Shown here piece by piece: positions 25,085-34,606 of a DNA stretch of 64,000 nt. The stretch lies in assembly GCA_016745035.1 (NCBI GenBank), contig JADGDE010000008.1, positions 124,001-188,000 on the forward strand, read 5' to 3'. How positions within the stretch are numbered: position 1 is the stretch's first letter; each line of letters begins with the position of its first letter. The translations under genes were made by a program, and so were the position numbers. Under the pieces are notes generated by a model that was given only the letters and a program-made list of their open reading frames with translations, had not been told where the DNA came from and searched no databases. This stretch comes from Thiotrichales bacterium. Its GTDB lineage: Bacteria > Pseudomonadota > Gammaproteobacteria > Beggiatoales > Beggiatoaceae.

Positions 25085-28000
25085 ATGAAATTTTTTATAC
25101 TGCTGTGTTGCAGTTTTTTATGGCTAAAAAATACTTATGCTGATCATCATCCCTTATTGTTGAGCGTAGAAGAACAAGCTTGGCTCGCAGAACACCCAAG
25201 TATACGGGTTGCCAATGACATGAGTTGGGCTCCTTTTGACTTTGTAAAAGGGGGAAATGCGACCGGTTTTTCGATTGATTTATTGCGTTTTATCGCCAAG
25301 CGCTTGAATATCCGGCTGCAATTTATTAATGGTTATACTTGGGATGAATTATTGGCAATGGGAAAATCTGGTGAAGTTGATGTTTTTCCTGCCATTTGGA
25401 AAACTCCTGAACGTGAGCAATTTTTGCACTTTAGCCAAGCCTATGTTGATACGCCACACGTACTTATTGTTGCCGCTGATAATCAAAGTATTAACTCGAT
25501 TAAAGCACTTTATGGGAAAAAAATTGCAGCGGTGAGGGGCTATGCCAGCACAGAGTTATTACAAAAACATTTCCCAGAGATTCAATTACATTTAGTTAAT
25601 TCTCCTATTGAGGGTTTACGACAAGTCGCTTATGCAAAAGTAGATGCTTATCTTGGCACTTTAGGCTCTAGTATTTATGAAATTCGCTCGAACTTGATTC
25701 CCAACTTAAAAGTGGCCACGGAAACCCATTTAGATGGACATGCTGATGCGCAACCTTTACACATGGCAGTGCGTCACGATTGGAAAATTTTTCAACAAAT
25801 TTTAGATAAAACCTTAGCAACATTAACGTGGACAGAAAGACAAAATTTGTTGGATAAATGGTTGGTTTTGCCAACAGCAAATACTCGACAAAAATCCTTA
25901 CAACTGACAGAGGCAGAGCAAGACTGGTTACACAATCATCCTGTGATTAAAGTGGTAGTGGATTCAAAATGGGCTCCGATTGAATTTATTGATGATAAGG
26001 GAGAATTACAAGGCATTACAGCCGATTATCTCCGCAAATTAGAACAAATTGTCGGGATACATTTTCATATCAATAAAACAAAGACCTGGGCGCAAGGTCT
26101 CGAAAAAATCAAACAGCATGAGTTAGACATGATTTCCTCGGTGAAACAATTAGCCGAACGCGAGCCTTTTTTAAATTTTACCGAGCCTTATTTATCTCTA
26201 CCCATGGCGATTTTTGCCCGCCAAGATGTGCCTTTTATTGCGGATTTGTCCATGCTCTCGGGAAAAAAAGTCGTGGTTGTGAAAGGTTATGCGACCCATA
26301 TTTTTTTAGAAAAATACCATCCGCAAATTCCATTAATCATTGTCAATGATATAGCCGCAGCGTTGGAAAAACTCGACCAAGGCGAAGCGTATGCTTTTGT
26401 CGGTAGTATTTTAACTACCAGTTATTATTTAGGAAAACTGGGCTTATCTCATATTCGGGTCGTTGGAGAAACCCCGTATGAGTGGAATCAGTCCATTGGT
26501 GTCCGTAAAGATTGGCCGGAACTGACGAGTATTCTTAATAAAGCTTTTGCCACTATCTCTCTTGAGGAACACAACGCTATTTTTCGGCGCTGGGTGACCG
26601 TTAAATATGAACATGGATTTGATTATCAGCGTTTATGGCAAATCATTGCTTTTTTTATGTTGATTTTATTGTTCATATTGCACCGTCATTATCAATTATT
26701 ACAACATCGAAAAGCGCAAACCCATATTCAATTAGCCCTAGAAAAAAGTGAAGAGAAATTTCGTGATCTGTTTAATGAATCGGTGGCGGCGATCTATGTG
26801 TTGGATGCAAAAAAATATTTTATTGATGTTAATGATGCTGGGGAGCGCTTATTGGGGTATAACAAAGAACAGTTATTGAGTATGAATTTTACCGATATTG
26901 ATCTTGAACCAGACAGCCTAGAACAAACCTATCAGCCCTTGTTAAGGGGAGGGTGCATCCATAACCATGAACAACAATTACGCTGCCAAAATGGGCATAT
27001 TATTACCGTATTGAATAATTCCAGAGCGCTTAAAGAAGATCCGCATTCAACGCGTATTATTGGCATTCAAAGTACCCTTATTGATATTACTGAACGTAAT
27101 CAGGCCATAGCAAAACTACAAGAGCGCGAACAAACCTATCGCGCTTTGGTTGAAACCACCCATACCGGTTATTTAATTATCAACGAACAAGGTATGGTTT
27201 TAGATGCCAATGCCGAATATATTCGTTTAACGGGGCATTATAAATTAGAACAAATTCAAGGGCATAATATACTTGAATGGACAGCAGAGCATGACAAAGA
27301 GCGTAATGCTCAAGCCATCAATAGATGTTTACATCTGGGTTTTTTCCGCGACTTACAAATTGATTATATACATGAAAATGCGCATATTATCCCCATAGAA
27401 GTCAATGCCACCGTGGTCACAGATAATCATAAAACACGTATTTTAGCTTTGTGTCGAGATATTACTGAGAGACGCAAACAAGAAGCCCATATTTTACATC
27501 AAGCCCATTTTGACCCCTTAACGGAATTACCCAACCGTCTCTTAGCCCTTAATAACTTAGAGCAACTGATTAAAGATTCAAAACGCAATTATGAACGTGG
27601 AGCGGTGTTATTTTTAGATTTAGATGATTTTAAAAAAATTAACGATACCTTAGGGCATGATGTCGGCGATATATTGTTACAACAAGCCACTCAAAGATTA
27701 CTGAGTACGGTACGTGATAATGATATTGTCGCCAGATTGGGTGGCGATGAATTTATCGTGCTTTTAGGACGGCTTAAAAGCATCAGTGATGTCAGTCGAG
27801 TTGCTGAGGGCTTACTCAACAGTTTTCGTCATGCCTTTCTTATTCACGAACGTGAATTAATTTTAACTGTCAGTATCGGTATTGCCATTTATCCCGATGA
27901 TGGCTATTCAGCCTCAGAACTATTGCGCAATGCCGATGCGGCGATGTATCACTCTAAAGAACAAGGGCGTAATACCTATTCATTTTTTACCGAATCAATG

Positions 28001-28792
28001 AATGAAGATGTCTCGCAACGCTTGCGCTTAGAAGAGCAAATGCATGGGGCATTAAAACGTCAAGAATTCCAAGTCTATTATCAACCACAAGTTGAATTAA
28101 AAAGCGGAAAAATCATCGGTTGTGAAGCCTTGCTACGTTGGCATAACCCGGTTTTAGGGCAAGTTTCACCAGTGATATTTATCCCAGTGGCCGAACAAAC
28201 CGGATTGATTATCCCTTTGGGAAAATTTGTCCTCACAGAAGCCTTGGCGAGCACAGCACAGTGGCAGCGCAGCTACACAGATGAATTTACCATTGCCATC
28301 AATCTCTCGCCTTCACAATTTCGCGATCCCAATTTAGTGAATTTTGTTAAACAAGCGATACAAGAGAGCCAAGTCGATGCTAAATCAGTCGAGTTAGAAA
28401 TCACCGAAGGGGTATTAATGAGTGGTCATGCTTATATTGATGATGCACTACAAGCCTTAAGTCAGCTCGGTATCAGTATCTCGATGGATGATTTTGGCAC
28501 AGGCTATTCGTCTTTGAGTTATTTGCGCAACTACCCATTTAATGTCCTTAAAATCGATAAAGAATTTATCCAAGATTTAAACGAAGATCCGGCCGATAGA
28601 GAATTGGTCAATGCCGCGATAGCGATGGCACATGGGCTGGGCTTAAAAGTGGTGGCCGAAGGCGTTGAAACCCAAGCTCAATGGGATCTTTTATCGGCAC
28701 AACAGTGTGATTATGGTCAAGGTAATTTGTTTAGCCTACCGCTTGCAAAGCAAAAAATCACCAAATTGCTTGAAAAGGGCACACTGGGCTAG
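25085..28792 (+). CDS. Membrane GGDEF-EAL protein with two solute-binding domains and two PAS domains
   Basis: A 1235-residue sensor. After a signal peptide come two tandem SBP_bac_3 (amino-acid-binding-like) domains (about 25-270 and 280-520; compare WLAEHPSIRVANDMSWAPF and WLHNHPVIKVVVDSKWAPI). A membrane helix (about 527-547), two PAS domains (about 560-690 and 695-805), GGDEF with LGGDEF (about residue 887) and EAL with CEALLRW (about 1012) follow. Both catalytic motifs look intact, so it could make or degrade c-di-GMP. The frame opens at 25061, but ATG 25085 follows AGGTG and starts a proper signal peptide. The ligand is unknown; the domain set recalls BvgS-type sensors joined to a c-di-GMP output. 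Confidence 0.92.
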   Translation: MKFFILLCCSFLWLKNTYADHHPLLLSVEEQAWLAEHPSIRVANDMSWAPFDFVKGGNATGFSIDLLRFIAKRLNIRLQFINGYTWDELLAMGKSGEVDVFPAIWKTPEREQFLHFSQAYVDTPHVLIVAADNQSINSIKALYGKKIAAVRGYASTELLQKHFPEIQLHLVNSPIEGLRQVAYAKVDAYLGTLGSSIYEIRSNLIPNLKVATETHLDGHADAQPLHMAVRHDWKIFQQILDKTLATLTWTERQNLLDKWLVLPTANTRQKSLQLTEAEQDWLHNHPVIKVVVDSKWAPIEFIDDKGELQGITADYLRKLEQIVGIHFHINKTKTWAQGLEKIKQHELDMISSVKQLAEREPFLNFTEPYLSLPMAIFARQDVPFIADLSMLSGKKVVVVKGYATHIFLEKYHPQIPLIIVNDIAAALEKLDQGEAYAFVGSILTTSYYLGKLGLSHIRVVGETPYEWNQSIGVRKDWPELTSILNKAFATISLEEHNAIFRRWVTVKYEHGFDYQRLWQIIAFFMLILLFILHRHYQLLQHRKAQTHIQLALEKSEEKFRDLFNESVAAIYVLDAKKYFIDVNDAGERLLGYNKEQLLSMNFTDIDLEPDSLEQTYQPLLRGGCIHNHEQQLRCQNGHIITVLNNSRALKEDPHSTRIIGIQSTLIDITERNQAIAKLQEREQTYRALVETTHTGYLIINEQGMVLDANAEYIRLTGHYKLEQIQGHNILEWTAEHDKERNAQAINRCLHLGFFRDLQIDYIHENAHIIPIEVNATVVTDNHKTRILALCRDITERRKQEAHILHQAHFDPLTELPNRLLALNNLEQLIKDSKRNYERGAVLFLDLDDFKKINDTLGHDVGDILLQQATQRLLSTVRDNDIVARLGGDEFIVLLGRLKSISDVSRVAEGLLNSFRHAFLIHERELILTVSIGIAIYPDDGYSASELLRNADAAMYHSKEQGRNTYSFFTESMNEDVSQRLRLEEQMHGALKRQEFQVYYQPQVELKSGKIIGCEALLRWHNPVLGQVSPVIFIPVAEQTGLIIPLGKFVLTEALASTAQWQRSYTDEFTIAINLSPSQFRDPNLVNFVKQAIQESQVDAKSVELEITEGVLMSGHAYIDDALQALSQLGISISMDDFGTGYSSLSYLRNYPFNVLKIDKEFIQDLNEDPADRELVNAAIAMAHGLGLKVVAEGVETQAQWDLLSAQQCDYGQGNLFSLPLAKQKITKLLEKGTLG

Positions 28793-28830
28793 CAATGTAG
28801 AAAGCTTAATCCTCAACTTAGGAACTTATC

Positions 28831-29790
28831 ATGCGTTTTAATTTATTATTGACCTTGCTGTGCTTACCTTTAAGCATCATAGCAAGCGAACCTCAAGCCA
28901 GCAAAGCCGCTGCCATTCGAGCAGATTATCCATTAATATCTCTCAATAGCCATAGTTTTGTTGTTCATGCTTCAACCCAAACGCCCAATCCTGAAAATCA
29001 AGGGTTTATGAATAATGTCGGCATTATTTTAACCCAAGCAGGTGTTGTGGTTGTCGACCCAGGCGGCACCATTCAAGCGGGTGAGTGGGTGCTAGAGCGT
29101 ATCAAAGAAAAAACCCAAGCCCCTGTGGTCGCTGTATTTAACACCCATATTCACGGTGATCACTGGCTTGCCAATCATGCGATTAAAAACGCTTACCCAG
29201 ATGCCAAAATTTATGCCCATCCGAACATGATTGCTGAGGCGGCGATAGAAGGGGCTGTATGGGTTAAAGACATGTTGCGCTGGACAGAGGGGGCATCAGC
29301 CGGGACACAAGCCCTTGTGCCCGATTCTCCGGTCAATCACGGCGATGAAATTCGTGTGGGGGAAAAAACTTTTCGCATTCACCATTATGCACCGGCGCAT
29401 ACTAAAACCGACATCATGGTCGAAGTTGTGGAAGATAGCAGTGTTTTCCTTGGCGACAATGTGTTTAACCAGCGGATGACCCGTATGGATGATGGTAATT
29501 TTGCTGGTAATATCGCCGCGATTGATCAAGTCCTCGCCCTAAAACTCAAGCACTATATCCCCGGGCATGGTCCCTCTGGTGGCATCGAAGTCGCAGAACG
29601 TTTTCAGGCGTATTTAAAGGCCGTATATGATGGGGTAAAAACCCACTATGAAGCTGGCTTAAGCGATTTTGAAATCAAAGATAAAATTTACTCAAGCTTG
29701 AGCGAATGGCAAGCTTGGCCAGGCTTTGAGCGCCAACTGGGCAAACACATCAGCTTGAGCTATTTAGAAATAGAAGCGGCGGATTTTTAA
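28831..29790 (+). CDS. Exported MBL-fold metallohydrolase, SoxH-like
   Basis: A 319-residue metallo-beta-lactamase-fold protein with a signal peptide (to about residue 19). The metal motif is HIHGDH (about 109-114), followed by HTKTDIMV, FLGDNVF and PGHGPSGG. Overall it resembles the 'quinoprotein relay system zinc metallohydrolase' and SoxH group, periplasmic enzymes often found near sulfur or alcohol oxidation genes. Its substrate is unknown. It starts 38 bp after the GGDEF-EAL gene on the same strand and may share its transcript. Copies of the dispersed repeat's hairpin module follow the stop codon. Confidence 0.85.
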   Translation: MRFNLLLTLLCLPLSIIASEPQASKAAAIRADYPLISLNSHSFVVHASTQTPNPENQGFMNNVGIILTQAGVVVVDPGGTIQAGEWVLERIKEKTQAPVVAVFNTHIHGDHWLANHAIKNAYPDAKIYAHPNMIAEAAIEGAVWVKDMLRWTEGASAGTQALVPDSPVNHGDEIRVGEKTFRIHHYAPAHTKTDIMVEVVEDSSVFLGDNVFNQRMTRMDDGNFAGNIAAIDQVLALKLKHYIPGHGPSGGIEVAERFQAYLKAVYDGVKTHYEAGLSDFEIKDKIYSSLSEWQAWPGFERQLGKHISLSYLEIEAADF

Positions 29791-29803
29791 AATAATTTAA
29801 AAA

Positions 29804-29943
29804 TAGCCGTGAAGCAATGGTGGTTTTTTGCGCCCTTAAGGCGAAAAGAAAATCTAGCCGTGGAGCAATGGCGGTTTTTTGCACCCTTAAGGTGCAAAAA
29901 GAAGCCGTTGCGTAACTCACTAGCCGCCTTTGCGTAACTCACT
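29804..29943. repeat. Two tandem hairpin modules plus repeat A end
   Basis: Two copies in a row of AGCCGTGRAGCAATGGYGG plus hairpin (stems GCGCC/GGCG and TGCACC/GGTGCA), then GAAGCCGTTGCGTAACTCACT and a second GCCTTTGCGTAACTCACT. There is no B arm. The hairpins lie between convergent genes and should terminate both. The right end supplies the TAG stop of the following minus-strand gene. Confidence 0.8.
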
Positions 29944-30235
29944 AATTGCCTTGCAGGCGCGCGCGCGTATCATCAATCTGTTTGGCAATTTTTTTCAAGT
30001 TCATGTGCTTGGGCGAACAGGCTGTATCATCATAGGAAATGATTAAATAGCCAAAACGCTCACGCCATGCTGCTTGTTGAGCCGGATTATTTTGTGGATA
30101 GCTGACATCATAAGGCGGATGACGCGAACGATGCACCTGCCCGACAGGGTCAATCAGATGATAACAAATCGCCTGTCCAGCTTGAGGTAGCCCAAGAAAA
30201 GCGAGTAAAACCAGTTGATAAATAAGGCGTGACAT
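29942..30235 (-). CDS. Small exported protein, DUF4124-like
   Basis: A 97-residue protein with a signal peptide (to about residue 24, GQAIC). The mature part begins CYHLIDPVGQVHRSRHPPYD, loosely like the DUF4124 pattern (YRCVDxxGxVxYSDRPP), but the match is weak. Start ATG 30235 follows GGGGAA; an upstream in-frame ATG at 30268 has no such site. It lies 60 bp downstream of the glycosyltransferase gene on the same strand. Its stop codon lies in the end of a dispersed repeat. Function unknown. Confidence 0.65.
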   Translation of the reverse strand: MSRLIYQLVLLAFLGLPQAGQAICYHLIDPVGQVHRSRHPPYDVSYPQNNPAQQAAWRERFGYLIISYDDTACSPKHMNLKKIAKQIDDTRARLQGN

Positions 30236-30296
30236 AAGTAATTCCCCAAAAACAGCATTGCTTTGCATTATAGCGCATGTCAGGCACAGCAGCGCT

Positions 30297-31160
30297 TTAG
30301 GCGTTTTCTTCCCCGCTGTCTTTATAGACCAAATTAGTAATTTGCTCAGAGACCAAACCGATGAGAAAAATCAATAAGGCGGTGGTAAATAACAACATGC
30401 CCATATTGGTAAAACGGCTGGCAGTGATATAGGTAAATGAATAATAACCTAGGCCTAAAGCAAAAAAGCCTGAACTTAACACGCCAAACAGTTTCAGCGG
30501 TGAGTATAAGGTACCGATTTTAAAAATAATCAGTAAAAACCGTAGCCCGTCTTTGAAGAGTTTAATATGGCTTTTACCCACACGGGTATGCGCGGTAATG
30601 GGTAAATACGCGACACTATAGCCCGCACGAAAAAAAGCCATGGTTAAAGTTGTCGGGTAAGAGAAGCCATTGGGCAATAAATAGACAAATTCGAGGGCTT
30701 TGCGGCGATTGACTAAACGCAAACCGGAGGTTAAATCGGCAATCGGATGCTCGACCATCCAACTGGCGAGGCGATTATAAAAGCCATTGGCAATGCTGCG
30801 CGCCATACTCGCCTGAGACGCATGAGCACGCGCACCAACAACCATATCATAGCCCTCTTCCTGCTTAGCTAGCAGCCGTAAAATATCTTCTGGGTCGTGT
30901 TGTCCATCGGCATCCATAAATAACAGCCAGTCGCCCTTAGCCGCCCGAATCCCGCTTTTGATTGCTGCACCGTTACCTTTGTTATAAATATGGTTGACCA
31001 CACGCACACCCGCTTGCTCGGCAACTTGTTTCGAGTTATCGCTAGAGCCATCATTGACGACAATGATTTCAGCCTCTAAAGGCAAAGCTTGCAAACGCGG
31101 TAATAAGGGCGCAAGCGCTGCGGCTTCGTTATAACAAGGCAAAATAATAGATAGATTCAT
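30297..31160 (-). CDS. DPM/DPG-type membrane glycosyltransferase
   Basis: A 287-residue family 2 glycosyltransferase of the dolichyl/polyprenyl-phosphate sugar synthase type. LSIILPCYNEAAAL, VVNDGSSDNS, the metal-binding FMDADGQHDP and LTSGLRLVNR are present; two membrane helices occupy about residues 213-275. Such enzymes transfer a sugar to undecaprenyl phosphate for surface polysaccharide or lipid modification. Its start overlaps the DUF3426 gene by four bases, so they are co-translated. Confidence 0.9.
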   Translation of the reverse strand: MNLSIILPCYNEAAALAPLLPRLQALPLEAEIIVVNDGSSDNSKQVAEQAGVRVVNHIYNKGNGAAIKSGIRAAKGDWLLFMDADGQHDPEDILRLLAKQEEGYDMVVGARAHASQASMARSIANGFYNRLASWMVEHPIADLTSGLRLVNRRKALEFVYLLPNGFSYPTTLTMAFFRAGYSVAYLPITAHTRVGKSHIKLFKDGLRFLLIIFKIGTLYSPLKLFGVLSSGFFALGLGYYSFTYITASRFTNMGMLLFTTALLIFLIGLVSEQITNLVYKDSGEENA

Positions 31161-31834
31161 TGATAATCAATATGGTAGGCAAAACTGTGCATTTTCGGCA
31201 CAATATTATTAAAATCCAGTTTTAAATGCCGCTGTTCACTTGCTTGCATTTGTCCAAACTCCAAGCCATCGGGCAAATAATCACGGGGCATTAAATGACG
31301 CACCGCCAATACCTGTTGGTTTCTATCTTCAATTTGTATATCGATACGCGGATAAGCTTGGGGGAAAGTCGCTTGGTTACTAAAAACCAGATGCAAGGTA
31401 CTGACATCTGTTTGCGATTCATGGGCAGCAAAGTCATGTTTTTCGGTATGAAAAGCTTTGATATTGCGGGTCATAGGTAAACGGCAAACGGGGATATAAG
31501 CACAGCCTTTATCTAACCATGGGCGCAACTCTTGATGTTGTAAAACGTTATCTGCTTGGGTGTACCAGTAATATTGTGCTAGTAACAGCAGTGCCAATAA
31601 TAAAGCCAACAAAAATTTGAAAAAACTGCCTGTGTGTGTGCTTTTAGGTTTATTTTGTGCCAAAGCTGCCTCGGCAGCATGTAACTCATCTTCATCGGGC
31701 AACTTTTCAACCCGTTGTTTTGCCGCGTTAAAGGTGTGTTGGCACTGACTACAACGGACATGCCCACCTGCTGCACGTAAGTGTGCATGTTGTAAGCGAA
31801 AAATGGCCTCACAATTCGGACATTGTGTATACAT
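31157..31834 (-). CDS. Zinc-ribbon DUF3426 membrane protein
   Basis: A 225-residue protein with an N-terminal MJ0042-type zinc ribbon (CPNC ... CSQC, residues 5-30), an acidic linker, one membrane helix (about 70-90) and a C-terminal extracytoplasmic DUF3426 domain (VFSNQATFPQAYPRIDIQIED ... PRDYL) resembling FxLYD-type domains. This family is usually found next to prmA or dusB; here it is linked to a glycosyltransferase by a 4-bp overlap. Function unknown. Confidence 0.88.
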   Translation of the reverse strand: MYTQCPNCEAIFRLQHAHLRAAGGHVRCSQCQHTFNAAKQRVEKLPDEDELHAAEAALAQNKPKSTHTGSFFKFLLALLLALLLLAQYYWYTQADNVLQHQELRPWLDKGCAYIPVCRLPMTRNIKAFHTEKHDFAAHESQTDVSTLHLVFSNQATFPQAYPRIDIQIEDRNQQVLAVRHLMPRDYLPDGLEFGQMQASEQRHLKLDFNNIVPKMHSFAYHIDYQ

Positions 31835-32115
31835 AATGTCTCAATAACCTCAGTTCGACATAAGTTTTTAGATAAAAAGCGCTAACACTTGACTGTGCAA
31901 ACTAAGCGGTTTTTAGGATAAAACACGCCCCTTCAACGCCGCTTAACACTTCATGACAGTGAGCAATAGAAAGCCTGCAATCATACCCGAAAGTGTTTAA
32001 AAACGGTAGCACGGTGGTTTTTTAGACAGTCAGCAAAAAACTGCGTTAGAATAGCGCCTCAAAGTAACAAATGTTGGGTTTGTTACGCTGAAACTCAGCA
32101 AAGGATAATGAGACG

Positions 32116-32814
32116 ATGCGAATGAAAATCTACGCCCCTTGGGCGGCTGCGCTGTTACTTGGCAGTGCGTTTAGCCAAGCCAGTTTGGCGGCAGAATTAA
32201 AAACTGAGAAAGATAAACTCAGTTATGCCTATGGACAAAATATTGGTAAAAGCCTAAAGCGCCAAGGTGCTGAAATTAACGCGGATATTTTTATCCAAGC
32301 GATTAAAGATGCGATTGCGGGTAAATCAGACATGGATGAAAAAGCCATGTCAGCGGCGATTATGAGTTTCCAGAAACAACAATTGGAAAAACGTAAAGCC
32401 AAACAAGCAGGTGCTGAAAAAAACAATGCCGACAAGGGCAAAGCCTTCTTAGCTGAAAATGGCAAAAAAGAAGGGGTAAAAACCTTAGCCAGCGGCTTAC
32501 AATACAAAGTTGTTAAAGCGGGCACAGGGAAAACCCCTAGCGCTAGTGATACGGTAGAAACCCATTACAGCGGGCGTTTGATTGATGGCACTGAGTTTGA
32601 TAGCTCTTATAAACGTGGCAAGCCTGCAACTTTCCCAGTTGGTGGCGTGATTAAAGGCTGGACAGAGGCGCTGCAATTGATGAAAGAAGGGGCTAAATGG
32701 GAACTGTACATCCCTGCTGATTTGGCCTATGGCAAACGCGGTAGTCCTCCTCGCATCGGGCCAAACTCAACCTTGGTTTTTGATATTGAGTTGATTTCGG
32801 TTAAAACGAAATAG
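32116..32814 (+). CDS. fkpA: FKBP-type peptidyl-prolyl isomerase (FkpA/Mip type)
   Basis: A 232-residue exported protein: signal peptide (to about residue 25, SLAAE), FKBP N-terminal dimerisation helices (DKLSYAYGQNIGKSLKRQG, about 30-115) and a C-terminal FKBP domain (about 130-230; VETHYSGRLIDGTEFDSS, FPVGGVIKGWTEAL, IPADLAYGKRG, LVFDIELI). It is a periplasmic folding helper. AAAGGATAATGAG precedes the ATG. It is a lone gene followed by a double hairpin repeat. Confidence 0.94.
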   Translation: MRMKIYAPWAAALLLGSAFSQASLAAELKTEKDKLSYAYGQNIGKSLKRQGAEINADIFIQAIKDAIAGKSDMDEKAMSAAIMSFQKQQLEKRKAKQAGAEKNNADKGKAFLAENGKKEGVKTLASGLQYKVVKAGTGKTPSASDTVETHYSGRLIDGTEFDSSYKRGKPATFPVGGVIKGWTEALQLMKEGAKWELYIPADLAYGKRGSPPRIGPNSTLVFDIELISVKTK

Positions 32815-32820
32815 TACCAG

Positions 32821-32873
32821 CGACTGGAGCCTTGGCTCCAGCCGTGCCTGAGCGGGACTAAAGTCCCGCCTCC
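32821..32873. repeat. Second dispersed palindromic repeat family (GGGACTAAAGTCCC type)
   Basis: Two adjacent hairpins, CTGGAGCC-TT-GGCTCCAG and GCGGGACT-AA-AGTCCCGC, joined by CCGTGCCTGA. A related copy, inverted, lies at 45783-45840. It fills the space between the convergent fkpA and peroxidase genes and probably ends both transcripts. Confidence 0.8.
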
Positions 32874-32876
32874 TTA

Positions 32877-33890
32877 TTATTTTTCCTCTTCAATCACCAC
32901 ATCTTCAAGCAAGCGTCCTTGATATTCTCCTGTGAGAGTATGCAAAAAAGCAACAAGGCTATCAATTTGTCGTGCTGGTAAATCGATCCCTAATTGCCCT
33001 TTGACCATAAAACGCACTGCCTCGGTTAATGACGCAATACCGCCATCATGGAAATAAGGTGAGGTCACAGCGACATTACGCAACGAAGGCACGCGAAACA
33101 CAAACATATCCTCAGGGTCTCCGGTGACGTTATAACGCCCCCAATCGGCTTTGGTGATGGTTTTTTTTGTCAAAGTGAAATAATCTTCAAATACCCCAAT
33201 TTTTTGGTATAAAGTCCCGCCTAGATTAACTCCATGATGACAAGCAACGCAGCCATGAGTTTTGAATAATTGATAGCCTTCAAGCTCATTGGTAGTTAAT
33301 GCTGATTTATCCCCACGCAAATATTGATCAAAACGAGCATTGGGTGTTATTAAAGAGCGTTCAAACTCGGCAATGGTAAAAAGTAGATTTTCTTCGGTTA
33401 AGCCTTGTTTAGGAAAATTTTTCTTAAATTGTTTGCGATATTCCAGAATTTTCCCCACTTGGCTTAAGGTCTTACTGACACTATGGTTCATGTGCAAGGG
33501 GTTGCTTAATACGTCGGTGGCTTGTTCTTCTAAACTACGAAAAGCCCCACGCCAACTTTGACGAAAGTTAAAACCGCTATTGAATACTGTGGGCGTATTC
33601 ATGGGATCATCGCCACCACCAATGGTACGCGAGCGCCTTAACCCATCGTCGCCGCCTTGGTGTAATTGGTGACAGCTATTGCAAGAAAATTCGCCATTGT
33701 GAGATAAGCGTGGGTCAAAAAATAAGGCTTGCCCCAGTTCGACCACGCGTTTATTTAAACCTTTTAAAGGATTTAGCGGCAAAGGGCGTAAGATGTTTTG
33801 TGTTTGCAAACGCTCATCATAACTAAAAAATTCAGCCATCGCATTGAGGCTAAAACCCCAGACCATCATAAGCCAAGCCACCGTTTTCAT
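32877..33890 (-). CDS. Di-heme cytochrome c peroxidase
   Basis: A 337-residue periplasmic protein with a signal peptide (to about residue 19) and two c-type haem sites, CNSCH (about 71-75) and CVACH (about 216-220). The family segments FDPRLSHNGEFSCNSC, NTPTVFN and FRVPSLRNVAVTSPYFHDG are present. It reduces peroxide with cytochrome c electrons. It is a close paralogue of the 56267 gene. Its start overlaps the NUDIX gene by four bases, an operon of oxidative-stress flavour. Confidence 0.93.
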   Translation of the reverse strand: MKTVAWLMMVWGFSLNAMAEFFSYDERLQTQNILRPLPLNPLKGLNKRVVELGQALFFDPRLSHNGEFSCNSCHQLHQGGDDGLRRSRTIGGGDDPMNTPTVFNSGFNFRQSWRGAFRSLEEQATDVLSNPLHMNHSVSKTLSQVGKILEYRKQFKKNFPKQGLTEENLLFTIAEFERSLITPNARFDQYLRGDKSALTTNELEGYQLFKTHGCVACHHGVNLGGTLYQKIGVFEDYFTLTKKTITKADWGRYNVTGDPEDMFVFRVPSLRNVAVTSPYFHDGGIASLTEAVRFMVKGQLGIDLPARQIDSLVAFLHTLTGEYQGRLLEDVVIEEEK

Positions 33891-34447
33891 TCGCTGTCTT
33901 TCCTCGCATAGCGTCGACTTTGCAACGTTTGTCGATGTAAATGCACCTCGCCTTGTTTTCTATCGGCAAAATAATTTTCCAAACTGAGTTTAATCACTGG
34001 AAAGGCGAGTTGTTCCCAGGGAATATCCGCTTCTTGATATAAACGCACATCCAAGCTTTCTGTGCCAGCGGCAAAGTTAAGATCGGTTAATTCTGCTAAA
34101 TAGAGCATATAAACTTGAGAGATATGTGGCAAACTAAATTGTGATTGCAGGCTAATAATCTTGACCTTGGCTTGCGCTTCTTCCCAAGTCTCGCGCATTG
34201 CACCCTCTTCAACCGATTCACCATTTTCCATAAACCCTGCAGGTAAGGTCCACAAACCATAACGCGGTTCAATGGCGCGTTTGCACAACAGCACCTGATC
34301 TTGATAAATCGGCAAACAGCCAGCGATAATGCGCGGGTTTTGATAATGAATACGTCCGCAGGCATCGCAGACATAGCGCATACGATTATCCCCCTCAGGG
34401 ATACGCTCAACGATGGCTTTGGCCCCGCAATCGCTACAAAAATTCAT
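33887..34447 (-). CDS. NUDIX hydrolase with N-terminal zinc ribbon
   Basis: A 186-residue protein. A zinc ribbon (CSDC ... CDAC, residues 4-30) precedes a NUDIX domain with the box GFMENGESVEEGAMRETWEE (about 71-90). It resembles ADP-ribose/NADH pyrophosphatase-type enzymes but is shorter than NudC; the nucleotide substrate is not certain. It is co-translated with the downstream di-heme peroxidase (ATGA overlap). A long-form dispersed repeat lies 16 bp upstream. Confidence 0.9.
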   Translation of the reverse strand: MNFCSDCGAKAIVERIPEGDNRMRYVCDACGRIHYQNPRIIAGCLPIYQDQVLLCKRAIEPRYGLWTLPAGFMENGESVEEGAMRETWEEAQAKVKIISLQSQFSLPHISQVYMLYLAELTDLNFAAGTESLDVRLYQEADIPWEQLAFPVIKLSLENYFADRKQGEVHLHRQTLQSRRYARKDSE

Positions 34448-34463
34448 ACTTATCTCTCATTCA

Positions 34464-34592
34464 CTGATGTTACGCAAAGGCTTCTTTTTTCCCAAAAAAG
34501 GTAAAAAAATCGCCATTGCTTCACGGCTGTACCACTAGGCAGGTGGAAAACCATCATATTGAGACAAAAACAGGCTTAGTGTGTCGCATCAG
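34464..34592 (+). repeat. Dispersed TIR repeat, long form, A-to-B
   Basis: CTGATGTTACGCAAAGGCTT, a hairpin with a diverged stem (TTTTTTCCC/GGTAAAAAAA), GCCATTGCTTCACGGCT, CACTAGGCAGGTGG, GGCTTAGTGTGTCGCATCAG. It separates the MazG-like gene from the NUDIX-peroxidase unit. Confidence 0.88.
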
Positions 34593-34606
34593 TCATTAAG
34601 CTGTTT

